From positions 1-11,776 of the forward strand of contig JAKLIM010000087.1 of the NCBI GenBank assembly GCA_022709605.1: 11,776 bases of DNA, given 5' to 3'. Below are positions 1-6,953 of the stretch, one piece after another. Origin of the DNA: Bacteroidota bacterium. Its GTDB lineage: Bacteria > Bacteroidota > Bacteroidia > Bacteroidales > Paludibacteraceae. How positions within the stretch are numbered: position 1 is the first letter of the stretch; each line of letters starts with the position of its first letter. A model generated the notes under the pieces. That model was not told the DNA's origin. It saw nothing but the letters and a program-made list of their open reading frames with translations, and did no database searches. The translations under genes and the position numbers were made by a program.

Positions 1-2258
1 ATTCCAAAACTCGCACGTACTTTAAATTCGGACAAAACAGGTTTCAACGATTGAAAAAACGGTTCTTCGCTAAGCATCCAACCCGCCGAAAATGCCGGAA
101 AAAAATCTGATTTGTTCCCAACAGAAAGGCGCGACGAAAAATCTTCTCTGAAATTCAGTTCAAATAAATATTTTTTATTAAAATCGAAGTTTAACCGCCC
201 AAATAATCCAATCAAAGCCCATTCGTAATTGGCACTGCTATTGGTGGAACCCTCCAACGAACCTAATTGTAAGCTGGTTGCATTGTTGGTAATAAAATCC
301 TGACGGTACGCATCGAGGTATTTATAGGTGTGATATTCGTTTTGAGCACCGAGCAAAGCTTCAAAATTATAATTGCCGGCATTCTTTTTATACTTCAAAA
401 GCATCTGTTGCAGATAATGAATGTCTCTGTATGCACTTTTGAATGAGGAGTTTGGACCTGTAACTGTACCATTGCTCCAGGCTAATTTATTTTTAAAGGC
501 ATCGGTTGTGTTTTCGAGTAAATTAACCCCGTTGGTATAATTTACAGATAAACCTTGCGCTATTTCGTACGATAAATTAATGTTTGTAAGGATGTTATAA
601 TTATCGAAAGTTCTCTTTCCACCTTCGTTTACCTGACGAATGGGGTTTCGGGTATCGTTGGTAGAAGTGATATTCCATTCACCATCAGGGGTTTTAATCA
701 AATCAACCGGTCGTTGTCGGTTTACAGCATTAATAATTTGCCATAAATCACCCACCGCCACCGAAGTCGGTTCGTTGGTCTTTGCATAAGTGATGCCAAC
801 CATTATTCCGGCAGTGAATTTTTTCCATTTTATTTCACCATTTTCACGAATTCCATAGCGGGTGTAATCCGTGTGAACAACATTTCCTTTTTGCTGTAAA
901 TAGTTGAATCCAAGACTGTTTCGCAAAGCAATTTGCTCGTGGTTTATTCCTCCCGAAATATTTACAGCGTGCGATTGCGTAAAACCGCTTTGATCGAACA
1001 TGGCTGCCCGCCAATCGGTACTTGGTACTTTTCCCGATTTCCAATCGTCTAATTTCTGTTGGCTGAAAACTTTCAAATTTTCATTTAAGTTCACATTCGC
1101 AGGAGTATTAGCGGTCGAAGCTGTCAAACCATCTAGCATTAAAGCGGTATTGTAGGCATTGGCATAATTGTAGGCATTGGCTTCCTGAAAAAGCTCAGTG
1201 GGTTGCTGATAGCCCGCATAACCGGAGTAATTGAGCGATAATTTGCCTAATTTACCCCGTTTTGTGGTTACTAAAATTACGCCATTGGCTGCACGCGCAC
1301 CATAAATGGAACATGCAGCAGCATCTTTCAGAATAGAAACCGACTCCACATCGCTGTTGCTGACCATACTCAATGAACTTGGAACGCCATCGACAATGAC
1401 CAGCGGATTGGTTCCACTCTGCAGTGAACCGACACCGCGAATGCGTATGGACGCAGTTTGACCCGGCTGACCAGAACTCTGTGTGATATTTACGCCCGCC
1501 ACCTGCCCCTGCAAAGCCGATGCAATATTGTTAGTCGGTTTATCTTCAATAATTTTGGCATTGACTTGTGTAACCGACGAAGTCATGTTCTGTTTCGATT
1601 GAATTCCAAATGCAACCACCACTACTTCGTTCAACGATGTAGATGATTCAATTAATTTTATCGGAATGTTGTTCTGATGATCTAATTTTAATTCAACGGG
1701 TAAATAGCCAATGTGTGAAACAATTAATACAGATTCGCCCGGAACTTGCAAATTAAAGCTGCCATCCATATCGCTTACCGTGCCAAATCGCGTTCCTTTT
1801 ACTAAAACGGTAGCACCAATGATCGGTTCACCATCAACATCTAATATTTTGCCATTGATGGTTGGTATTTGTTTCTCAGTTATAATGGCTTCGGCAATGG
1901 TTTGTGGTTTGAAAATGGAAATATTATGTCCCCTGATCTCAAAATTCACCTCACTATTCTCAAATAATTGTGCCAGCACCTCCGAAAGTGTTTTGTTGAT
2001 CACCCGAATGGATACTACTTCGTTTAAGTTCACATCATTACTTCTGACCAGATACGAATAACCGGTTTTTGATTCGATAACACCAAGCACGTCGGTCAGC
2101 GATTTGTGTTTAATGTTTAATGTGAGTTTAACATCCTGTGCCGAAATGTAAATGGAGATAAAAAGCAGACAAAAGACAATGAAAAAGCGCGACAACACGG
2201 AAGGTCTTGTCGGCTGGATTAATGGAAGAATGCTATGATTTGATACAATTTTCTCCAT
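1..2258 (-). CDS. SusC/RagA-family TonB-dependent transporter with STN signalling domain (3' end beyond left edge)
   Basis: An outer-membrane TonB-dependent transducer/transporter that imports oligosaccharide or a similar ligand with a SusD partner. Reading the minus strand from ATG at 2258 gives one uninterrupted frame of 752 residues to the window edge. Seen in order: a signal peptide (hydrophobic about 24-40, ending SAQD), an STN domain (about 45-116), a carboxypeptidase-regulatory-like domain (about 134-203), the TonB-box-like EVVVV (211-215), a plug domain (about 225-335, with IRIRGVGSL and the GARAANGVILVTTKRG motif), then the beta-barrel. The barrel motif FFPAFSAGW is near the edge; aligning this point to the other SusC in the window suggests about 375 residues are missing, so a full length near 1,130. 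The STN domain is the part that contacts FecR in signalling receptors, and the gene follows two fecR genes by 37 bases in the same operon. The ligand cannot be told from the sequence. A SusD partner is expected beyond the left edge. Confidence 0.93.
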   Translation of the reverse strand, partial: MEKIVSNHSILPLIQPTRPSVLSRFFIVFCLLFISIYISAQDVKLTLNIKHKSLTDVLGVIESKTGYSYLVRSNDVNLNEVVSIRVINKTLSEVLAQLFENSEVNFEIRGHNISIFKPQTIAEAIITEKQIPTINGKILDVDGEPIIGATVLVKGTRFGTVSDMDGSFNLQVPGESVLIVSHIGYLPVELKLDHQNNIPIKLIESSTSLNEVVVVAFGIQSKQNMTSSVTQVNAKIIEDKPTNNIASALQGQVAGVNITQSSGQPGQTASIRIRGVGSLQSGTNPLVIVDGVPSSLSMVSNSDVESVSILKDAAACSIYGARAANGVILVTTKRGKLGKLSLNYSGYAGYQQPTELFQEANAYNYANAYNTALMLDGLTASTANTPANVNLNENLKVFSQQKLDDWKSGKVPSTDWRAAMFDQSGFTQSHAVNISGGINHEQIALRNSLGFNYLQQKGNVVHTDYTRYGIRENGEIKWKKFTAGIMVGITYAKTNEPTSVAVGDLWQIINAVNRQRPVDLIKTPDGEWNITSTNDTRNPIRQVNEGGKRTFDNYNILTNINLSYEIAQGLSVNYTNGVNLLENTTDAFKNKLAWSNGTVTGPNSSFKSAYRDIHYLQQMLLKYKKNAGNYNFEALLGAQNEYHTYKYLDAYRQDFITNNATSLQLGSLEGSTNSSANYEWALIGLFGRLNFDFNKKYLFELNFREDFSSRLSVGNKSDFFPAFSAGWMLSEEPFFQSLKPVLSEFKVRASFG

Positions 2259-2295
2259 TCAATATTTATAGCATAAACAGCTATTAATCTGCTGT

Positions 2296-3309
2296 TTATT
2301 TTTTTATTCGGTCTTTTATATGAACATTTCGTCCATCGTAAATTCGTTCAAATTTTTTATCTACATCAATATAGTCGAGTATTTCATTCAAAGATTGATT
2401 CAGATTCAGACTGCCCGAGAAAATTTCGGATTTTATTTTTTTGCTTTCAATGACGAAGCGGACATCAAATTTCCGTTCCAAATTGTGCAATATGTTTTCC
2501 ATGGACTCATTTTCGAAGGACAGTTTACCGGTTTTCCATTGTGCCGATTTTGCTGCATCCGATGTGCCTTTAGTCATTTTTTTCGACTTTTTATTGTAAA
2601 CAATCATCTCGTTTGGCATAAGTGTCCGCTTATCAGTAAGTTCATCATTCGTGGTGGTAACATCCACTTTACCTTCCAGCAAATCCACTTTTACTGTTTC
2701 GTTTTCGAGGTACGAGTTCACATTAAATGTGGTACCAAGTACTTTAATTTCAAGGTTATCCGTAGTTACCAAAAATGGTTTTGTTTTGTCTTTTGTTACT
2801 TCAAAATAAGCTTCGCCGACTAATGTTACGCGTCTTTCTTTTTTGCCAAAAGTGTTATCGTATTTGAATTCCGATCCTGAATTAAGCCAGACTACACTTC
2901 CATCTGGGAGTACAATTTTCGATTGCGAACCAAGCGGAACTATGGTTTGCGAAATCATCAGTTGATCCTGAGCGTTTATGAATTTTGAATATAAAAAGTA
3001 AGCACTGACGCCTGTGGTTAACGCTAATACGAAAATGGCTGCTATGCGCAGAAACTGAGAAATAAATACGGGTTTCTTAGTACCGGACAGTATTAATTGT
3101 TTCTTTAACTGATTGTAATTTGATTGTTTTGCTTTTTCAAGGATAGGTACAAACGAAATAGCACGGGTTTTAGCCAGTTCACGAAGTTGTTCTCTATACT
3201 TTTCGTCTGATTTTAACAGGTTTAAAAGTATGGGTTCATCGGTATCGGAAATATTTCCCGATAAATAATCAATAATTAATTTCTCAAAAGTTGTATTCTC
3301 ACTTTGCAT
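2296..3309 (-). CDS. FecR-family anti-sigma factor, second copy
   Basis: An inner-membrane anti-sigma regulator of 337 residues. Seen in order: an N-terminal cytoplasmic region (about 8-75, with IDYLSGNIS) expected to hold the sigma factor, one membrane segment (about 87-107), a periplasmic FecR domain (about 121-220, with VPLGSQ, LPDGSVVWLN, GEAYFEVTKD and KVLGTTFNV), and a C-terminal DUF4974-type domain (about 262-333, with SFENES and SGSLNLN) that resembles an STN fold. The STN-bearing receptor gene starts 37 bases downstream, so this copy sits next to its probable partner. It is collinear with the upstream fecR copy over its whole length and shares many identical stretches, which points to tandem duplication. 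All domains appear intact, so it is not a decaying copy. Whether it binds the sigma factor encoded in this operon or another one is not shown. Confidence 0.93.
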   Translation of the reverse strand: MQSENTTFEKLIIDYLSGNISDTDEPILLNLLKSDEKYREQLRELAKTRAISFVPILEKAKQSNYNQLKKQLILSGTKKPVFISQFLRIAAIFVLALTTGVSAYFLYSKFINAQDQLMISQTIVPLGSQSKIVLPDGSVVWLNSGSEFKYDNTFGKKERRVTLVGEAYFEVTKDKTKPFLVTTDNLEIKVLGTTFNVNSYLENETVKVDLLEGKVDVTTTNDELTDKRTLMPNEMIVYNKKSKKMTKGTSDAAKSAQWKTGKLSFENESMENILHNLERKFDVRFVIESKKIKSEIFSGSLNLNQSLNEILDYIDVDKKFERIYDGRNVHIKDRIKK

Positions 3310-3363
3310 TCTAAATGTCAGGGCGTTTATATTGCTCTCTATACTATATAACCTTTTCGCACA

Positions 3364-3392
3364 GAAAATATTTAGGCATCACGAAAATATTT
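3364..3392. repeat. Pair of 10-bp direct repeats between the two fecR genes
   Basis: GAAAATATTT occurs at 3364-3373 and again at 3383-3392, a 19-base period, inside the 103-base gap between the two fecR genes. The copies could be a binding site or a relic of the duplication, but the motif is AT-rich in AT-rich DNA and may be chance. I found no convincing TAnnTTTG promoter in this gap. Confidence 0.3.
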
Positions 3393-3412
3393 TAACGAAT
3401 AGATGAAATTTC

Positions 3413-4474
3413 TTATTTTTTATCAATTCGTATGGTGTCGCCAACTTGTTTGAAAATGAATTTTTTATCAACATCAATGTACGAAATCACTTCGCGTAAT
3501 GGTAAATTCAGATTTAAACTACCCGTAAATGTCTCTTTTTTAATTTGTCGATCATCAATACAAATGGTAACATTATATTTTCGTTCCAATTTATTGGTAA
3601 TTTGCTCCACTGTTTCGTTTTCAAAATAAAGTCTTCCGGTTTTCCAAAGTGCTGATCTTGAAGCATTAATTGTGGAAGTATTTACATTCCCGGTTTGTTT
3701 GTTGAAAACCAATCGCTCGTTTGGTTTCAAATCCACATCCGATTTATTTTTATTGTTTTGAAATGAAACATGAACAGCACCCCGGAGTAAATTTACTTCC
3801 ACCGTGGCATCTTCTTCGTAAGCTACAACATCAAAAACAGTTCCCAACACTTTAATATCAAGTGCATTGGTTCGAACAAGAAACGGTTTCGAAGCATCTT
3901 TTGTAACTTCAAAATATCCTTCGCCTTTCAAAATAACTTCGCGCGTTTTTGTTCCAAAGTTCTGATTGTATTTCAATGTTGAACCGGCATTTAACCAGGC
4001 AATGCTGCCGTCGGGCAATACAATTCTGGTCTGCGAACCCAAAGGTACTATGGTTTCGGTATAGTTTTGATTGTATTTATCGGCAATAATATTTCGTGTT
4101 ATGTAGAATGTTGAAACAGAAATCGTTAACATAAATGCAATGATGGCAGCTATCCGTCCCAATTTCTTGAACCAGTTTGAAGGCAAAGTAATATTTTTAC
4201 TTTCGGGTTTTTCGATTATTTCGGGTTTTACAGTTTGAGGTTCACTTAAGGCAATTCGTTGCATTAATTTTTTGAAGTTTTCATCTTTATTGTACTCCAC
4301 GGCAGGTGTCACCGAAATGGAATAAACCTTATTCATTTCGTTGAATTTCGTTTGAAAAGCTTCATCCGTTTTCAATAATGTTTTCAACTCCTGCGCATCA
4401 TTTTCCGAAATATTTCCGGTGAAATAATCCGTTAATAATTCTTCCTGTTTTTTAGCATTCATCTTGTCCATCAT
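3413..4474 (-). CDS. FecR-family anti-sigma factor, first copy
   Basis: An inner-membrane anti-sigma factor of 353 residues, expected to sequester the ECF sigma factor encoded just upstream until the outer-membrane receptor signals. Seen in order: a cytoplasmic N-terminal region (about 10-75, with TDYFTGNIS), a variable linker, one membrane segment (about 107-125), a periplasmic FecR domain (about 141-237, with VPLGSQTR, LPDGSIAWLN, GEGYFEVTKD and KVLGTVFDV), and a C-terminal DUF4974-type domain (about 281-350, with YFENETVEQI and TGSLNLN). The start ATG overlaps the sigma stop codon as ATGA, which implies translational coupling and matched amounts of the two proteins. Met2 or Met5 are alternative starts, but the overlap favours Met1. 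A second, collinear fecR copy follows after 103 bases. Confidence 0.95.
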   Translation of the reverse strand: MMDKMNAKKQEELLTDYFTGNISENDAQELKTLLKTDEAFQTKFNEMNKVYSISVTPAVEYNKDENFKKLMQRIALSEPQTVKPEIIEKPESKNITLPSNWFKKLGRIAAIIAFMLTISVSTFYITRNIIADKYNQNYTETIVPLGSQTRIVLPDGSIAWLNAGSTLKYNQNFGTKTREVILKGEGYFEVTKDASKPFLVRTNALDIKVLGTVFDVVAYEEDATVEVNLLRGAVHVSFQNNKNKSDVDLKPNERLVFNKQTGNVNTSTINASRSALWKTGRLYFENETVEQITNKLERKYNVTICIDDRQIKKETFTGSLNLNLPLREVISYIDVDKKFIFKQVGDTIRIDKK

Positions 4475-5061
4475 CTTAATAATAAAAGAATTAATAAACT
4501 AATGAGATGATTAAGCGAAACTTTTAATTTATCCAATGCATTTTTAATCTGAACACGTACCGTGCTCACGCTGAGCATAAGTTCAGCCGCAATATCTTCC
4601 GGACTTTTAGCCGAAAAAATGTATTGTTTGAAAATGACCTGACATTTTTCAGGTAGTTGATCGATGGCGTCTAACACTTGCTTTTCAATTTCTTGTGTTT
4701 CAACATATTGCAGTGGCGTTGGATTCGAGAGAATGTATTCTTCCTGAAAATCGAGCAACTGAAGCCGGTGATTATTCAACACCCTGTCGTTGGTTTTCTG
4801 GGCACGAATATTATTTAAACAACCGTTTTTTACTGATTGTACAAGGTAAGAATGTATGGGATAAACCAGGGTAGCTCTTTTGTGCCAGATATTTACAAAC
4901 ACATCGTTTACAATTTCGTTGGCAATTTGACGGTCGAAAATATAAAATAAAGCCACAGAGTTCAAGTAAGTATAGTAACAATCGTAGAGTAAAGAAAACG
5001 ATTTTTCCTCACCTTTTGACAATTTTAGTATAACTTCGTGATTTATATCTTTTATCGACAT
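4471..5061 (-). CDS. ECF RNA polymerase sigma factor, Bacteroidetes expansion type
   Basis: A group 4 (extracytoplasmic-function) sigma-70 factor of 196 residues that directs RNA polymerase to its target operon, probably including this one. Region 2 lies at about 20-88 (FSLLYDCYYTYLN through ANEIVNDVFVNIWHKR), and region 4 with its helix-turn-helix at about 125-182 (IDQLPEKCQVIFKQYI, then SPEDIAAELMLSVSTVRVQI). Length and order match the TIGR02985-like Bacteroidetes family. It is the first gene of a sigma-fecR-fecR-susC operon, with a good promoter match about 70 bases upstream. An oddity is the end of the protein: after region 4 it closes with a strongly hydrophobic tail (about 184-195, HLISLLILLLL) before a final Arg. 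Such tails occur in some Bacteroidetes ECF factors as far as I recall; here it could insert in or touch the membrane or the anti-sigma. Confidence 0.95.
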   Translation of the reverse strand: MSIKDINHEVILKLSKGEEKSFSLLYDCYYTYLNSVALFYIFDRQIANEIVNDVFVNIWHKRATLVYPIHSYLVQSVKNGCLNNIRAQKTNDRVLNNHRLQLLDFQEEYILSNPTPLQYVETQEIEKQVLDAIDQLPEKCQVIFKQYIFSAKSPEDIAAELMLSVSTVRVQIKNALDKLKVSLNHLISLLILLLLR

Positions 5062-5068
5062 TCGTAAA

Positions 5069-5115
5069 ATTTAATCTTTAAAAGCAAAAGTGATTGTAAA
5101 AATGATTTAATCTTT
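5069..5115. repeat. Pair of 11-bp direct repeats in the sigma gene leader
   Basis: ATTTAATCTTT occurs at 5069-5079 and 5105-5115, between the predicted transcription start and the sigma ATG. It reads AAAGATTAAAT in the transcribed sense. It may be a regulatory or leader element, but low complexity makes chance a real alternative. Confidence 0.25.
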
Positions 5116-5133
5116 GTTTTTTAATATCAACAA

Positions 5134-5164
5134 CAAATGTACGTTATTTTTTTTGATGAATAAA
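5134..5164 (-). promoter_or_regulatory. Putative Bacteroidetes-type promoter of the sigma-fecR-fecR-susC operon
   Basis: On the minus strand, TACATTTG (5141 to 5134) matches the TAnnTTTG -7 element of the primary Bacteroidetes sigma factor exactly. A TTTA (5164 to 5161) lies 19 bases upstream, where the -33 TTTG is expected, matching three of four bases. Transcription would begin near 5127-5130, leaving a leader of roughly 65-70 bases before the sigma ATG at 5061. A housekeeping-type promoter here fits constitutive low-level expression of the regulatory genes, with any autoregulated promoter unidentified. Confidence 0.6.
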
Positions 5165-5205
5165 TTTTTTAACAGCATTGTGAACAGAATGGGTATGTAT
5201 TTTCC

Positions 5206-5252
5206 AAAAAAAAAAGGATTAAGTTCATGTTACTGAAACTTAATCCCTTTTT
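5206..5252 (-). terminator. Rho-independent terminator after the trefoil gene
   Basis: GGATTAAGTT (5216-5225) and AACTTAATCC (5237-5246) form a perfect 10-bp stem with an 11-base loop. In the minus-strand transcript the stem is followed by a run of ten U residues (A tract at 5206-5215). It begins 15 bases or so after the stop codon of the trefoil gene and ends the right-hand operon, separating it from the sigma operon whose promoter lies just beyond. Confidence 0.9.
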
Positions 5253-5267
5253 GCAAAACAATAAAAC

Positions 5268-6848
5268 TTAATCAACCATTACTTTTTGAATAATATTGGC
5301 CACTTTCACTACATAAATTCCTTTAGCTTGTGGTTTTAATGCATCAACTTTTACACCTGTGATGGTGAAAATCTGAGGTTTCAAATCAGTTCCAACTACC
5401 TGAATTAAACCATTATCCGAGTAAATTCTAATCGCTGAATCGTTGGCATTATTTACTCCTGTGTAAGTTTGGAGCACTTTCTCGAATATCCAGGCCGAAG
5501 CTGAATTTAAACCTGCAGGATAAGCAACAAGGTTTCTACCACCGGCTAAATGGAGTTGATAACCACCATTAGTTACAATATTGTATTGTTCGAGATCTAA
5601 ATAATCCAACGTATATACCTGTGGAGCAGCAACTAACGGAACATTCACGCTATTAGCAACCGGTGCCTGAATACTTCCTGCATTTAATTTACTAACTAAA
5701 TTAACAGTACCATCGCCTAAATCAATCACTTTCCACAACAAAGAATCATTATTTGCTGTTAAATTAGTACCCATAATCGTATTATTTAACCCTTTGTCGG
5801 TTAAATAATTTCTATCAGCACGACCCGGAGTTTTTATTGTGTACCATACATTTGTAATTGCATCGCTAAATTCGATCGGAGTTGTAGGTTGTTTGAAAGT
5901 CATGTCTTCCGATTTTTCGAAATACCAGAAACATTCGGCAGCTTCGGTATTGTAAGGGAAAACGCGTCCGCCACTTGCATGAATTCCGGCAGAACCATCT
6001 GAAGAAATAATACGTACACCCGGGAATGTACCTGAAGTGAGTTGAAATTTCCAGGTAATGTTATCGGAAGATTGATTAGCATAGCAATTTAATGCGATAG
6101 TAAGTCCGGTCAAACGATTGACCATTTGATAAAAACCATCTACATTTTTTATTACTTTCCATTGTTGATTGTAAGCATTGTATTTTGGCGAAGAAGTTTT
6201 CAATTCCACTCCCAAAGCTGTACCAGTCATGGCAGCAGTTGTCAATGGATCACCTGTAGTCCAACCACGTTGGTTCAGTACATAATACCATACATCATTG
6301 CCGGGAGTGCTTACTTCGGGTGTTTTATAAACCATATCAACCGGTTTTTTGAATACCCAAAAACATTCGGGAGCCTCTTCATCATAGTTCGAAACCGAAC
6401 CTCCTGAAGCATGCAAACCTACCGGATATCCGCTACCATCGTTAACTGTCGAAATGATTCGAACACCCGGTATATCGCCATATAAGCCAGAAGTTAATTG
6501 CAATTTCCAATTGACTCCATCAGCCGGATTATTGGCAGTACAATTCATCGAAATTGAAAGACCGGTTGAACGATTAATCATCTGATATTCACCAGCTGTT
6601 ATTTCAACAACTTTCCATTGTTCTGCATAATTTTCAGACTCAGGAGTGTTTGTAGTTAATTGAACTCCGAGTGCTGTACCCATGAGCGCTACATTATCAA
6701 GAGGTGCGCCAGCCGTCCAACCTCTTTGATTAAGTACGTAATACCAAACATCGTTACCGGCAGTGCTTATTTCGGGCATCTGCGCTTTTAACAAAGTTGA
6801 AGACAATGTCATTAAAATGACAAATAAAAGAGCTAATTTTTTTTTCAT
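5268..6848 (-). CDS. Secreted protein with three ricin-like beta-trefoil modules and a T9SS-like C-terminal domain
   Basis: A 526-residue exported protein, probably carbohydrate-binding. A signal peptide spans 1-22 (ending LLKAQ). Three tandem modules follow at about 25-176, 177-320 and 321-458. Modules 1 and 2 are closely alike (both contain NDVWYYVLNQRGWT, MINR/MVNR-TGL, PGVRIIS, HASGG and ECFW); module 3 is diverged. Each of modules 1 and 2 has three evenly spaced Trp strands (W78, W114, W164; W230, W266, W308), as expected of a threefold beta-trefoil, with QxW-like EQWKV and QQWKV. They also hold two conserved Cys each (C103/C162; C255/C306), possibly disulfides; module 3 has none. Residues 466-526 (IRIYSDNG, ITGVKV, KGIYVVKV, QKVMVD) resemble a type A T9SS sorting domain, though the usual PNP motif is absent. 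No catalytic domain was recognised. It closes the susCD operon, 105 bases after the lipoprotein gene, across a hairpin. The trefoil call rests on pattern, not a search. Confidence 0.85.
   Translation of the reverse strand: MKKKLALLFVILMTLSSTLLKAQMPEISTAGNDVWYYVLNQRGWTAGAPLDNVALMGTALGVQLTTNTPESENYAEQWKVVEITAGEYQMINRSTGLSISMNCTANNPADGVNWKLQLTSGLYGDIPGVRIISTVNDGSGYPVGLHASGGSVSNYDEEAPECFWVFKKPVDMVYKTPEVSTPGNDVWYYVLNQRGWTTGDPLTTAAMTGTALGVELKTSSPKYNAYNQQWKVIKNVDGFYQMVNRLTGLTIALNCYANQSSDNITWKFQLTSGTFPGVRIISSDGSAGIHASGGRVFPYNTEAAECFWYFEKSEDMTFKQPTTPIEFSDAITNVWYTIKTPGRADRNYLTDKGLNNTIMGTNLTANNDSLLWKVIDLGDGTVNLVSKLNAGSIQAPVANSVNVPLVAAPQVYTLDYLDLEQYNIVTNGGYQLHLAGGRNLVAYPAGLNSASAWIFEKVLQTYTGVNNANDSAIRIYSDNGLIQVVGTDLKPQIFTITGVKVDALKPQAKGIYVVKVANIIQKVMVD
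5475..6776 (-). repeat. Threefold internal repeat coding for the trefoil modules
   Basis: Module 1 is encoded at 6321-6776, module 2 at 5889-6320 and module 3 at 5475-5888. Modules 1 and 2 are clearly recent relative to module 3, since long peptide stretches such as the WYYVLNQRGWT segment are identical. Differences fall mainly in loops, including a longer loop in module 1 around residues 133-143. Confidence 0.85.
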
Positions 6849-6907
6849 TGGTGTGATTTTTATGTAAATTATTTTTTAAGAGTTATGAAGAGAATTGTTT
6901 TTATCAA

Positions 6908-6944
6908 AATAGTTCTTGTACATGTTTGATGTACAAGAACTATT
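6908..6944 (-). terminator. Perfect 16-bp hairpin between lipoprotein and trefoil genes (attenuator or weak terminator)
   Basis: 6908-6923 and 6929-6944 are exact inverted repeats (core AGTTCTTGTACAT) with a 5-base loop. In the minus-strand transcript the hairpin begins about 9 bases after the lipoprotein stop codon. The sequence after it, TTGATAAAAAC, is a poor U tract, so complete termination is doubtful. It more likely lets part of the transcription through or protects the upstream mRNA end, giving less or separate expression of the trefoil gene. A protein-binding dyad is also possible. Confidence 0.65.
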
Positions 6945-6953
6945 ATTTTTCAT

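Noticed and set aside
1711..2061. Plus-strand open frame of 116 codons, antisense to the STN and regulatory-like domains of susC
   Set aside because: The opposite strand codes for a continuous, recognisable SusC protein; the antisense product has no signal, motif or start context.
1..2258. Possible frameshift or pseudogene in the left susC gene
   Set aside because: I translated the whole stretch codon by codon on the minus strand; 752 codons read without a stop and all domains join in frame. It is simply cut by the window edge.
2320..2823. Plus-strand open frame of 167 codons, antisense to the second fecR gene
   Set aside because: It lies wholly within a well-supported FecR gene. Its protein is rich in Phe, Ile and Cys with no recognisable domain, as expected from antisense reading of AT-rich coding DNA.
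5216..5252. The 5216-5246 hairpin as a terminator for plus-strand transcription too
   Set aside because: Only five U residues would follow the stem after an extra base, and there is no plus-strand gene to its left.
6849..6907. Separate promoter for the trefoil gene
   Set aside because: No TAnnTTTG element on the minus strand; the nearest resemblance, TAATTTAC, misses the conserved bases.
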